From contig NZ_CP160403.1 in assembly GCF_040782645.1 (NCBI RefSeq), forward strand, positions 9,521,001-9,585,000: a DNA stretch of 64,000 nt. The letters run 5' to 3'. The DNA comes from Streptomyces sp. HUAS ZL42. GTDB lineage: Bacteria; Actinomycetota; Actinomycetes; Streptomycetales; Streptomycetaceae. The position numbers were made by a program, and so were the translations under genes. Shown in pieces: positions 48,296 through 56,644 of the stretch. Under the pieces are notes generated by a model, which saw only the letters and a list, made by a program, of their open reading frames with translations, was not told the DNA's origin and did not search any database. How positions within the stretch are numbered: the first letter of the stretch is position 1; every line of letters starts with the position of its first letter.

Positions 48296-49537
48296 ATGGG
48301 CAAACACATCGTGATTCTCGGCGGCGGGACTGCCGGCACCATGGCAGCCAACCGCCTGCGTCGCACGCACGGCGAGAGCGAGTACCGGATCACGGTCGTC
48401 GACCAGGACGATGACCATCTCTACCAGCCCGGCCTGCTGTTCGTCCCCTTCGGCACGGCCCAGTCGCACCACCTCGTCCGCTCCCGCCCGCGGCAGCTGA
48501 ACGCCGGTATCGACTACAAGCGGGCACAGATCGACCGGGTGGACCTGGACGCACGGGTGGTGCACTTCGCGGTCGGCGGCTGGGTGTCGTACGACGTCCT
48601 CGTGGTGGCCACCGGAGCCGTGCTGCTGCCGGAGGAGACCGAAGGGCTGACCGGTCCCGGCTGGGGCGAGAACGTCTTCACCTTCTACGACCTGCCCGGT
48701 GCCGTGGGTCTGCACCACGCGCTGGAGCGCTTCGAGGGCGGACGTGTCGTGGTGGATGTGGCGGATCTGCCGGTCAAGTGCCCCGTCGCACCGCTGGAGT
48801 TCGCCTTCCTCGCCGACTGGTACTTCCAGCGATGCGGCATCCGCGACAGGGTCCAGTTGACTTATGTGACCCCGTTGGACGGCGCCTTCACCAAGCCGGT
48901 CGCGGCGAAGGCGTTGGGCGGGTTGCTGGCGGAGAAGGGTATCGAGCTGGTCACCGAGTTCACGCTCGGCGAGGTCGACGGACCGGGTGGGCGACTGGTG
49001 TCGTACGACGAGCGCGAGGTGCCCTTCGACCTGGCCGTCGTCGTACCGCTGCACGGCGGCGCCGCGTACGTCGGCCGCTCCGAGGGCCTCGGCGACGAAC
49101 TGGGCTTCATCCCCGTCGACCCGCACACCCTCCAACACCCCGACCGCCCCGAGGTGTTCGCGATCGGCGACGCGGCGGGTCTGCCCGCCTCCAAGGCCGG
49201 TTCGGTGGCGCACTTCGAGGGTGAGGTGCTGGTGCACAACATCGGCCGCTTCCTCGCCGGACAGCCGCTGGACGCCTCCTTCGACGGGCATGCCAACTGC
49301 TTCGTCGAGACGGGCTTCCACAAGGCGCTGCTGATCGACTTCAACTACGACACCGAGCCGCTGCCCGGCCATTTCCCGGGCCCAGTCGGCCTGCCGCTGC
49401 TGAAGGAGTCGCACGCCGCCCACCTCGGCAAGCTCGCCTTCGAATGGCTGTACTGGCACAGCCTGCTGCCCGGCCGGGAACTGCCCGGCATCGGCTCGGC
49501 GATGCCCGAGCACGGAAAGACTCACGTGCCCGCCTGA
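48296..49537 (+). CDS. Sulfide:quinone reductase-like FAD flavoprotein
   Basis: 413 residues. FAD-binding start HIVILGGGTAGTMAANRL, second dinucleotide motif ATGAVLLPEE, and FAIGDAAGLPASKAG. Cys residues in VKCPVAPLEFAF and GHANCFVETG are placed like the redox pair of SQR enzymes, and IDFNYDTEPLPG is shared by the family. It would oxidise sulfide to persulfide/polysulfide and reduce quinone at the inner membrane face. The ATG at 48296 lacks a strong ribosome site. It starts the operon with the two sulfur-carrier genes. Confidence 0.92.
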   Translation: MGKHIVILGGGTAGTMAANRLRRTHGESEYRITVVDQDDDHLYQPGLLFVPFGTAQSHHLVRSRPRQLNAGIDYKRAQIDRVDLDARVVHFAVGGWVSYDVLVVATGAVLLPEETEGLTGPGWGENVFTFYDLPGAVGLHHALERFEGGRVVVDVADLPVKCPVAPLEFAFLADWYFQRCGIRDRVQLTYVTPLDGAFTKPVAAKALGGLLAEKGIELVTEFTLGEVDGPGGRLVSYDEREVPFDLAVVVPLHGGAAYVGRSEGLGDELGFIPVDPHTLQHPDRPEVFAIGDAAGLPASKAGSVAHFEGEVLVHNIGRFLAGQPLDASFDGHANCFVETGFHKALLIDFNYDTEPLPGHFPGPVGLPLLKESHAAHLGKLAFEWLYWHSLLPGRELPGIGSAMPEHGKTHVPA

Positions 49538-49553
49538 GGGAGAGGACTCCGTC

Positions 49554-49871
49554 ATGCCCACCGCCACCTACGCAGACACCGCCGTCCCCGTCGACGACGA
49601 GGGCTTCTTCACCGACCCCGACCGGTGGACCGAGCCGATGGCCGAACAGATCGCCCACGAACAGGGCATCGAGCCACTGACCGACCGGCACTGGACGGTC
49701 ATCCACTTCATGCGCGCCCAGTACGCGGCAAAGGGAACGGGCCCCACCGTACGAGTGCTCGGCAAGACCTCCGGTGTGAGCGTCAAGGAGCTGTACCAGC
49801 TCTTCCCGAAGGGACCGGCGAAGACCGCCGCGAAGATCGCCGGGATCCCCAAGCCCCGCGGCTGCATCTGA
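49554..49871 (+). CDS. DsrC/TusE family sulfur carrier
   Basis: 105 residues with DEGFFTDPDRWTEPMAEQIA, LTDRHWTVIHFMRAQY, LYQLFPKGPAKTAAKIAGIPKPRGCI split over the C-terminus. The penultimate Cys (the CysA of DsrC) is present. The second Cys of true DsrC, found in GPAKGACKVAG-type arms, is Ala here. It can therefore carry a persulfide but cannot form the trisulfide made with dissimilatory sulfite reductase, fitting a TusE-like relay role. It follows the flavoprotein by 16 bases. Confidence 0.93.
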   Translation: MPTATYADTAVPVDDEGFFTDPDRWTEPMAEQIAHEQGIEPLTDRHWTVIHFMRAQYAAKGTGPTVRVLGKTSGVSVKELYQLFPKGPAKTAAKIAGIPKPRGCI

Positions 49872-49891
49872 TCTGAAGGAGCGTGCCCGTC

Positions 49892-50365
49892 ATGGCCGAC
49901 ACCGCCACGATCGAGAAGGTATCGATCATCGTCTCCAAGGGATCCCTGGAAGGGATCTACCCGGCCCTGATCATGGCCAACGGCGCCCGAGCCGAGGGGA
50001 TCGAGGCCGACCTGTTCTTCACGTTCTTCGGACTGGACGCGATTACGAAGAAGCGCTGGGAGCACATCAAGCTGGCCACCGTCGGCAACCCGGGCCTGCA
50101 CCTGCCGACCCTGCTGGGCGGTGTACCGGGCATGCCTGATCTGGTCACCCGGTACATGGAACGCAAGATGGACAAGCTCGACATCCCGCCGATCCCCGAG
50201 TTCATCGAGATGATCGCCGACACCGGCGCGGGCATCTACGCCTGCAAGGCGTCCGTGGACCTCTTCGAGCTCGGCAAGGACGACCTCGTCGAGCAGGTCC
50301 AGGGCGTCATCACGGTGGGGGAGTTCTATGAACACGCCGCCGGTGGTCAGATCATCTACACCTGA
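49892..50365 (+). CDS. DsrE/DsrF-like sulfur relay protein
   Basis: 157 residues, DsrE-like alpha/beta fold: KVSIIVSKGSLEGIYPALIMANGA in pieces, LFFTFFGLDAI, and the single Cys in GIYACKASVDLF typical of the sulfur-carrying loop of DsrE2/DrsE families. ATG at 49892 was chosen because AAGGAG lies ten bases before it; the earlier GTG is too close to that site. With the DsrC-like gene it forms a two-carrier relay downstream of the SQR-like enzyme. Confidence 0.9.
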   Translation: MADTATIEKVSIIVSKGSLEGIYPALIMANGARAEGIEADLFFTFFGLDAITKKRWEHIKLATVGNPGLHLPTLLGGVPGMPDLVTRYMERKMDKLDIPPIPEFIEMIADTGAGIYACKASVDLFELGKDDLVEQVQGVITVGEFYEHAAGGQIIYT

Positions 50366-50414
50366 GATGGCCGCTGCTGTCCGATCGCGGCGTGCCTCGG
50401 CGGTGCTGTGCCGT

Positions 50415-50442
50415 CCGGTGGCTGGCGCTCTTCAGCCACCGG
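50415..50442. terminator. Strong bidirectional terminator hairpin
   Basis: CCGGTGGCTG and CAGCCACCGG form a perfect ten-pair stem with an eight-base loop between the convergent DsrE-like and TauE/SafE genes. Confidence 0.8.
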
Positions 50443-50448
50443 CGGACT

Positions 50449-51429
50449 TCACCCGGTGTGCGCCTCCGAGTTCGTCGCCTTCACCGAACTCGCCGAGGAG
50501 TCTGCCGCCGTGCTGGGTGCGAGACCGCCCGTTCGCCTCCCTCGCCGACCAGGGCCGTCGCGTCCGTCTGCCCGGTCCGGTACGCGTGCGAAGGCGCGCA
50601 GCATGGACCAGCTGAAGACGATTCCCGCCGCGGCGGCCACGGAGGCCCATGTCCAGGGGCTGGTCAGCAGGGTGTGGCGCAGGTCGGAGCCGATCTGCTG
50701 GCCGAGGACGAAGATGCCCATGACGGCGACGAACCAGCCGAAGGACTTGCGCAGAGCGTCCTGCGGGATCCGCCCGGCCAGCAGTCCGCCGAGCAGACTG
50801 CCGACGACGGCGGTCGCCGTGACGAGGGCGGCGAACCCCCAGTCGATGTGCACGCTGGCGAGGTACCCGGCCAGGCCCGCAAAGGATTTCATGGCGATGA
50901 CCAGCAGTGAGGTGCCGACGGCCACGGTCATCGGCAGCCCGCCGAGCAGCGCGAGGGCGGGGACGACGAGGAAGCCTCCGCCCGCGCCGACCAGTCCGGT
51001 CACCAGTCCTACGACGATGCCGTCCAACAGGACGTGGAGTACGGGGAGTTCATGGTGGACCTTCTTCGGCTGCTGCCTGCGGCCGCGGATCATGGCCACG
51101 GCGGTGGCGATCATCATGAGGGCGAACGCGATCAGCAGGACGCTGCCGGGGACGAACTCGGCCAGCCGACCGCCCGCGTAGGCGCCGGTCATGCCGGCGA
51201 GGCCGAACAGCAGCCCCGTACGCCACCGGACGCGCCCGGCGCGGGCGTGCGAGACGACCCCTGCGGCGCTGGTGACGCCGACGACGAACAGCGAGGTGGC
51301 GATGGCCTCCTTCGTCTCCATTCCGGCCAGGTAGACCAGGATGGGCACGGTCAGGATGGATCCGCCGCCGCCCAGGACGCCGAGGCTCACCCCGATGAGC
51401 AGGGACGCGGCGACGACCAGGGCGATCAT
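50449..51429 (-). CDS. TauE/SafE family exporter (second)
   Basis: 326 residues, about eight membrane helices with twin motifs GVLGGGGSILTVPILVY and GLVGAGGGFLVVPALALL. It has a 45-residue cytoplasmic C-terminal tail rich in Arg, Asp and Ser that the first exporter lacks. It is the last gene of the dioxygenase-rhodanese-exporter operon, with ATGA overlap at its start. Likely exports sulfite or thiosulfate produced by persulfide oxidation (inferred). Confidence 0.93.
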   Translation of the reverse strand: MIALVVAASLLIGVSLGVLGGGGSILTVPILVYLAGMETKEAIATSLFVVGVTSAAGVVSHARAGRVRWRTGLLFGLAGMTGAYAGGRLAEFVPGSVLLIAFALMMIATAVAMIRGRRQQPKKVHHELPVLHVLLDGIVVGLVTGLVGAGGGFLVVPALALLGGLPMTVAVGTSLLVIAMKSFAGLAGYLASVHIDWGFAALVTATAVVGSLLGGLLAGRIPQDALRKSFGWFVAVMGIFVLGQQIGSDLRHTLLTSPWTWASVAAAAGIVFSWSMLRAFARVPDRADGRDGPGRRGRRTGGLAPSTAADSSASSVKATNSEAHTG

Positions 51430-52007
51430 GACGCACCGCGCAGGGCGGCGACGACGGTGTCAAGGTCGGTGCGCGGGCCGCGGTTGTAGGGCAGCTTCGA
51501 CAGCAGCAGGCCCATCGCGCAGGTGTTGGTGAGAGCGGCGACGGCCAGACCGGCCCCGACGGCTGTGCCGATGAGGTGCAGTCCGGGCAGGAACAGGCCC
51601 GCGATGCCGGTGATCAGGACGAGGGTTCCGGCGACGAGCCGTACCTGGCGCTCCAGGTCCCAGCGCTCGGGCCCGCGGTTGAGGGTGCCGCCGGAGGTCT
51701 CCCACGCCATGACGCCGCCGTCGAGAACGCGCAGGTTGGGCAGTCCCGCCTCGGCGAGGGCCTGTTCGGCCTGGGCGGCGCGGGCGCCGGAGCGGCAGAT
51801 GAGGACGACGTCCTCGTCGAGATGGTGCAGCAGCTCGGCGCGGTGCTCGCGCAGGGTGTCGAGGGGGACGTTGTAGGAGCCGGGGATGTGGGCGGTGCGG
51901 AACTCGCCGGGCGTGCGCACGTCCAGCAGGCGCGGGCCTTCACCGTCCCGGGTCAGGTCGCGCAGGGTGGCGGGATCGAGTCGTGGCTTGTCGGCGTGGG
52001 TGGTCAT
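51426..52007 (-). CDS. Rhodanese-DUF2892 membrane fusion protein
   Basis: 193 residues. Rhodanese domain about 10-115 (PRLLDVRTPGEFRTAHIPGS, catalytic VVLICRSGARAAQ), then a DUF2892 pair of membrane helices (about 125-170; RLVAGTLVLITGIAGLFLPG, GLAVAALTNTCAMGLLLSKLPYN). The Cys in TNTCAMG is typical of DUF2892. Related two-domain proteins are membrane sulfurtransferases. Coupled to the exporter downstream. Confidence 0.92.
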   Translation of the reverse strand: MTTHADKPRLDPATLRDLTRDGEGPRLLDVRTPGEFRTAHIPGSYNVPLDTLREHRAELLHHLDEDVVLICRSGARAAQAEQALAEAGLPNLRVLDGGVMAWETSGGTLNRGPERWDLERQVRLVAGTLVLITGIAGLFLPGLHLIGTAVGAGLAVAALTNTCAMGLLLSKLPYNRGPRTDLDTVVAALRGAS

Positions 52008-52086
52008 GGGGGGTCCTTGCTGTCGCTGGAGCGGTGGAGGGTGGGCGGCGGCCGATGGTTCCGGCCGCCGCCTGGCGTGCGGCGGA

Positions 52087-53472
52087 TCAGACGTCGGCGG
52101 ATGCGGGCAGGGCGAGCCAGGCGCCGTAGCCGCCGAGCAGGTCGGAGACGTCGGTGCGGCCCTGGTGGCGGAGCAGGCTGGCGGCGATGGAGGAGCGGTG
52201 GCCGCCGGCGCAGTGGACGACGAGAGGCCGGTCGGTGGGGATCTCGGCTGCGCGGCGGGCGAGTTCGGCCAGCGGGATGTGCAGGGAGCCCTCGATGAAG
52301 CCCTCTTCGCGCTCGGCGGTGTTGCGCACGTCCAGGACGAGCGGGAGTTCGTCGCTGTCCAGCAGCCGGCGCAGTTCGTCGGCGGTCAGGCGGCTGGCCT
52401 GCTGCATCTGGTCGGCCAGGGCGGGAAACGCGCCCTCGGGTTCGCGCAGGTAGCCGCCGACCTTGTCGAAGCCGATCCGGGCGAGCCGGGTGACGACCTC
52501 CTCCTCGCGGTCTTGCGGCGCGATGACGATGACGTCCTGCTCGGGGCCGACGACCATGCCCGCCTGCTCGGCGAAGCGGCCGTCGGCGGGCACGTTGACC
52601 GAGCCGCGCAGATAGCCGGGGGCGAAGTCCTGCGGCGAGCGGGCGTCGACCACGACCGCCCCCGCCGCGCGCCGCTCCATGAACTCCTCGACCGACAGCG
52701 GCCGGGGTGCGGCGGCCGCGTCGAACAGGTCGTGCTCCTTGCGGTTGAGGATGGCGTCGTAGACGAAGTAGGCGGGCGCGGACGGCTGCCCCGCCGTGAC
52801 CAGCGACACGAACTTCTCTTCGCTCATGGGCCGGCAGGCGTAGTTGGTGGCGCGCTGTTCGCCGATGGTGGACTGGCGCTGGGTGGAGAGGTTCTTGCCG
52901 CAGGCGGATCCGGCGCCGTGGGCGGGGAAGACCCGGACGGCGTCGGGCAGGGCCATCAGCTTGTTCTGGACGGTGTCGTAGAGCATGCGGCCGAGCTCGT
53001 CGGCGGTCACGCCGATGGAGGCGAGCAGGTCGGGTCGGCCGACGTCGCCGATGAACAGCGCGTCGCCGGTGAGGACGCCGTAGGGGACGGTGTCGTCGGC
53101 GTGCTCGTGGATGAGGATGCTGATCGACTCCGGGGTGTGGCCGGGGGTTTCGAGGATCTGCAGCGTGACGTCGCCGAGGCTGATGCGTTCGCCGTCGGCC
53201 AGCTTGCGGATGGGGTATTCGGCCTCGGCGCGCTGTCCGTAGCCGATCCAGGCGCCGGTGCGGTCGGCGAGCTCCAGGTGGCCGGCGAGGAAGTCGGCGT
53301 GGAAGTGGGTGTTGAGGACGGCTTCGATGGTGAAACCGTGCTCGGCGGCGTCGGTGAGGTATTCGGACACGTCACGGCGGGGGTCGACGACGACGGCTTT
53401 GCCGGTGGTCTCGTCGGCGATCATGTACGACGCCTGGGAGAGGCAGTCGAGGTAGTACTGGGCGAAGAACAT
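52087..53472 (-). CDS. Metallo-beta-lactamase fold persulfide dioxygenase-like protein with two rhodanese domains
   Basis: 461 residues. Residues 1-250 are an ETHE1/BlhA-like metallo-beta-lactamase domain (NTHFHADFLAGH, TPGHTPESISI, GDALFIGDVGRPD, FPAHGAGSACG). Two rhodanese domains follow. The first (about 265-350) has Ala-Pro in IVIAPQDREEE where the Cys should be and is inactive. The second (about 365-455) has VVHCAGGHRSS with the Cys. It would oxidise glutathione- or mycothiol-type persulfide to sulfite. ATG has GGAGG upstream, with a CstR-type operator 39 bases before it. Confidence 0.93.
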   Translation of the reverse strand: MFFAQYYLDCLSQASYMIADETTGKAVVVDPRRDVSEYLTDAAEHGFTIEAVLNTHFHADFLAGHLELADRTGAWIGYGQRAEAEYPIRKLADGERISLGDVTLQILETPGHTPESISILIHEHADDTVPYGVLTGDALFIGDVGRPDLLASIGVTADELGRMLYDTVQNKLMALPDAVRVFPAHGAGSACGKNLSTQRQSTIGEQRATNYACRPMSEEKFVSLVTAGQPSAPAYFVYDAILNRKEHDLFDAAAAPRPLSVEEFMERRAAGAVVVDARSPQDFAPGYLRGSVNVPADGRFAEQAGMVVGPEQDVIVIAPQDREEEVVTRLARIGFDKVGGYLREPEGAFPALADQMQQASRLTADELRRLLDSDELPLVLDVRNTAEREEGFIEGSLHIPLAELARRAAEIPTDRPLVVHCAGGHRSSIAASLLRHQGRTDVSDLLGGYGAWLALPASADV

Positions 53473-53510
53473 CTTGGAATGACCTCCGTGTCGGAAGAGC
53501 GGGAATCTTG

Positions 53511-53528
53511 ATACCCCGGGGGGTATAT
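53511..53528. promoter_or_regulatory. CstR-type operator 7
   Basis: ATACCCCGGGGGGTATAT, near-perfect palindrome in front of the dioxygenase-like operon. Confidence 0.75.
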
Positions 53529-53603
53529 GAGAGCGTCTGGTCCGCCCATGAATGGGAGGGCGGGATGACCGGCCCGGGTCGGGGGACGCCCCGGGCCGGC
53601 CGG

Positions 53604-54833
53604 TCAGAGGCGGCCGGTGAGCATGCCGTGCCAGTACAGCGGCGGCAGCCCGTACCGCTTGAACAGCCACATCGTGCGCCGCTCCTTGAAGGGATCGAGC
53701 AGCGGGAACGTGGGTGTGGGGTTGAGGTCGTAGTCGAACTCGGCGAGCAGCATCCGGTCCCGGGCGGTCACCAGTGGGCAGGACGTGTAGCCGTCGTACC
53801 GGTGCGACGGGGAACGGCCGTTCATGACGTCGAGCAGGTTTCCGGCTACGACGGGAGCCTGCTTGCGCACTGCGGCACCGGTCTTGGAGGTGGGCAGGTT
53901 CGCCACATCCCCGAGGGCGAAGACGTTGTCGTGGTGCGGGTGTTGAAGGGTGTGCTTGTCGGCGGCGACGAACCCCTGCGGGCTTGCCGGATCGGCAAGC
54001 CGGCCCGTCTTGATCCAGTCGGGCGCGCTCTGTGGCGGGACGGCGTGCAGGAGGTCGTAACCGATGGTCTCCTTGGTGCCGTTGGCGTGGTCGGTGACGG
54101 TGACTTCGCGGGCGTCGCCGTCGACGGCGGTCATCTCCGAGCGCAGCCGCACCTCGATGCCGTATCGGGTGGCCACCTTCTCCAGCACCTGCGACCAGGC
54201 GGGCACCTTGAACATCGCCGGGTCGGGGATCACCAGGATGATGCGGATGTCGTCCAGGACCTTGCGCCTGCGCCAGTGATCGGCGGCAAGGTAGGCGATC
54301 TTCTGCGGGGCTCCGCCGCACTTCAGCGGAGTGGCCGGATGGGTGAAGACGGCCGTGCCGGAGCGCGTCTGCTTGATCAGATCCCAGGTGCGCGGGGCGT
54401 ACTCGGGCGCGTAGTTGCTGCTCACCCCGTCGTGGCCGACGGCCTCGGCGAGACCGGGTACGCCGTCCCAGTCGAGTTGGAGACCGGGCGCCATGACCAG
54501 GTACTCGTAGGTGAGTTCGTCGCCTCCGGACAGGGTCACCGTGTGAGCGTCGGGGTCGACGGCCAGGGCGCGTCGGCGAATCCACCGTACCCCGTCGGGG
54601 ATGACGGATCCTTCGGGGCGGCGGGTGGTGTGCAGGGGTGCCTGGCCGCCTCCGACGAGGGTCCATAGGGGCTGGTACCAGTGGGTGTCGGAGGGTTCGA
54701 TCAGGGTGATGTCGGTGACGCCGGCGCGGCGCAGGCGGGCGGCGACGCTAATGCCGGCGCTGCCGCCGCCGATGACGGCGACGCGGTGGCGGCCGGAGAT
54801 CGGTGCGTCGGAGGGTGAGGGGGTGGTGGCCAA
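53604..54833 (-). CDS. Sulfide:quinone reductase-like FAD flavoprotein (second type)
   Basis: 409 residues. FAD motif VAVIGGGSAGISVAARLRRAG, DTHWYQPLWTLVGGG, Cys in PLKCGGAPQKIAYLA and in GYTSCPLVTA, FALGDVANLPTSKTGAA, and the C-terminal amphipathic end LFKRYGLPPLYWHGML. That matches the SQR group (mitochondrial/type II-like) better than the 48296 enzyme, so the two are not simple duplicates. TTG at 54833 is the likely start since AAGGAG is seven bases before it and no ATG/GTG is well placed. Confidence 0.93.
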   Translation of the reverse strand: MATTPSPSDAPISGRHRVAVIGGGSAGISVAARLRRAGVTDITLIEPSDTHWYQPLWTLVGGGQAPLHTTRRPEGSVIPDGVRWIRRRALAVDPDAHTVTLSGGDELTYEYLVMAPGLQLDWDGVPGLAEAVGHDGVSSNYAPEYAPRTWDLIKQTRSGTAVFTHPATPLKCGGAPQKIAYLAADHWRRRKVLDDIRIILVIPDPAMFKVPAWSQVLEKVATRYGIEVRLRSEMTAVDGDAREVTVTDHANGTKETIGYDLLHAVPPQSAPDWIKTGRLADPASPQGFVAADKHTLQHPHHDNVFALGDVANLPTSKTGAAVRKQAPVVAGNLLDVMNGRSPSHRYDGYTSCPLVTARDRMLLAEFDYDLNPTPTFPLLDPFKERRTMWLFKRYGLPPLYWHGMLTGRL

Positions 54834-54880
54834 GGGGGTACTCCTTCCCAACTGGCGGATGTGCGGATTGTGGGTGGTCT

Positions 54881-54929
54881 TCGGCTGTCGGCTGTCGGCT
54901 GTCGGCTGTCGGCTGTCGGTGGTCGGTGG
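54881..54929. repeat. Tandem heptamer repeat
   Basis: Five exact TCGGCTG units followed by two TCGGTGG units, in the 124-base gap between the rhodanese and the second SQR-like gene. The unit is not a multiple of three bases wide in frame terms for a known protein and lies outside the coding regions. It probably arose by slippage. Confidence 0.85.
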
Positions 54930-54957
54930 TCGCAGCGCGGGCTGAAGGGGGAGGTGC

Positions 54958-55284
54958 TCAGGCTGCGTGCTCGTGGTGTCCGGTTGCGATGGGGCGCCCG
55001 GCGCGGGCCCAGGCGCCGGTGCCACCGGCCACGGAGCAGGCGTCGATGCCGTGGGAGTTCATCCAGTCGGCGGCGGTCCTGCTGCGGTTGCCGCTGGCGC
55101 AGATCACATACACCGGCCGGTCTACGGGCAGTTCGTCGCACCGGACCGGTACGGAGCGCAGCGGCATCAGCCGCGCGCCCGGTACGTGCCCGGCCGCGTA
55201 CTCGTCCGCCTCCCGTACGTCGACCACCAGCCCGCCGTCGGCCCAGGCTGCGGCGAACGCCTCCTGTGTTGTTTCACGTGCCAC
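54958..55284 (-). CDS. Rhodanese-like sulfurtransferase (small)
   Basis: 108 residues: LVVDVREADEYAAGHVPGA, active loop VYVICASGNRSRTAADWM, VAGGTGAWARAGRPI. The GTG start has GAGG at seven bases. Two CstR-type operators lie in the 90 bases before it, and the SQR-like gene follows, so the pair forms a sulfide-to-persulfide acceptor unit. His/Glu-rich end HHEHAA. Confidence 0.93.
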   Translation of the reverse strand: MARETTQEAFAAAWADGGLVVDVREADEYAAGHVPGARLMPLRSVPVRCDELPVDRPVYVICASGNRSRTAADWMNSHGIDACSVAGGTGAWARAGRPIATGHHEHAA

Positions 55285-55300
55285 TTGATTGCCTCCTCAA

Positions 55301-55316
55301 TTACCCCCGGGGGTAT
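55301..55316. promoter_or_regulatory. CstR-type operator 8
   Basis: TTACCCCCGGGGGTAT, near-perfect palindrome 17 bases before the small rhodanese start. Confidence 0.75.
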
Positions 55317-55354
55317 CTTTCTGGCGAGGGTACGGCGGCCCGGAGAGCCGCGTC

Positions 55355-55374
55355 AAATACCCCACGGGGTATTT
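55355..55374. promoter_or_regulatory. CstR-type operator 9
   Basis: AAATACCCCACGGGGTATTT, a perfect nine-base inverted repeat with a two-base centre. It is the best copy in the window. Confidence 0.85.
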
Positions 55375-56189
55375 GCCCGCCAGGCAACTCGCCACTTGTC
55401 GCCGGCCGTGATCCCTGCGGTACGGCGGTCCTGGGCATCCGGAGGGTCATCCGCGTCCCACCGTCTGGCCCGGAGTCGACGCAGACCGCTCCGCCGTGGG
55501 CGGTGATCAGCTTCTTGACGACGGCGAGGTCGATACCGCTGCCACCTGCGGCGCGAGCGCGAGCTCCGCGCCACAGACGCTCGAAGACACGCGGCAGCTC
55601 GTCGGAGGGGATGCCGGGACCGGTGTCGGCCGCCTCGACGAGTGCTTCTACCGGGGTGCCGGACGTGGTGACGGTGACCGTGTCGCCGGCGCGGCAGTGG
55701 CGGGCGGTGTTGCGCAGCAGATCGCCGAGGGCCTGGTGCAGCCGGTCCGCGTCCGCGCGGACCGGCAGGGGGGCCGGGTGTGGGACAACGCGTACGGTCG
55801 GCCCGGCCGTGCGCAGCCCGGCCTCGCGCTCGGCCACGGCGGTCACGTCCACCTCGGCCAGGTGCAGGAACAGCCGGGCCGACTCGGCCTCCGCCAGTTC
55901 CCCGAGGTAGTCCATGATGCGGCCCAGCCGCAGTGCCTGGTCGTGCAGGCATCCCAGGCACCCGGCCGACGGGTGGGCGTAGCCGTCCCGCAGTTCCTTC
56001 AGCCCCGCCTGAAACGAGGCCAGGGGCGTACGCCGTTCGTGGGCCACGTCCGCGGCGAGCGGGTGGCGGGCCTGCTCGGCCCGGGTGACGTCGTCGGCCG
56101 TGGCGTCGAAGGCACGGGCGAGGCCGCCGAGCTCACCGGGCCCGTCGGTCCGGGCCCGGGCACCGCGGTCCCCGGCGGCCGGCGCACGG

Positions 56190-56316
56190 GCGGTGGCTGT
56201 GCCGCCTCCGCACCCGACGCGGTCGTGACCACCGGGTAGCCCGCCCGCTCCAGGTAGTGGCGCTGCAGTTCGCGGATCTCCGTCTCGTCCTCGACGACGA
56301 GCACCGTGGCGGCACA
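56190..56316 (-). pseudogene. Response regulator N-terminal fragment
   Basis: VLVVEDETEIRELQRHYLER then GYPVVTTASGAEAA, the first 40 residues of an OmpR-type receiver domain, fused out of frame to the kinase remnant. The phospho-acceptor Asp and the whole DNA-binding domain are gone. A single large deletion through an ordinary regulator-kinase operon explains it. Confidence 0.65.
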
Positions 56317-56644
56317 TGTCCCACACCTACGCGCCTCATGTGCGTTCCGGCGAGGGCCGAACAGCCCCAACCCGCCTGGCCGATGTCTCCATCCCGTCTC
56401 CGGACTGGATGCGACTGCTGCGCGAACCCACGGCGTCGTCGCCGCGTCGACCAACGCTGATTGCGCCGCAAGCCGTCCCCGACGACCGCAGTGGTGCAGG
56501 CGATCCTCGTTCTCCGCCACGTCGAAAACCCGACCCACCAAGGATGAGAAACGCTCGGACATGCCGACCGGCCCTGGTGATGAGTTTTCGCGCCCGCACC
56601 CGTCACACCTACGACGGGACACGACGAGGCGGAAGGATGACGTG

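Larger units (their letters stand above)
55301..56326 (-). pseudogene. Broken sensor histidine kinase
   Basis: The minus-strand frame holds a kinase core: ELGGLARAFDATADDV, the phospho-acceptor His in ADVAHERRTPLASF, N-box LLRNTARHC, ADTGPGIPSDELPRVF and GSGIDLAVVKKLITAHGG. No sensor or membrane part exists. At the front it runs into the response-regulator remnant, and at the end it reads on through two CstR-type operators, so the natural stop has been lost too. Probably dead, though the catalytic domain is still readable. Confidence 0.6.

Noticed and set aside
54881..54929. CRISPR-like repeat
   Set aside because: The heptamers are head-to-tail with no spacers and no cas genes are present.
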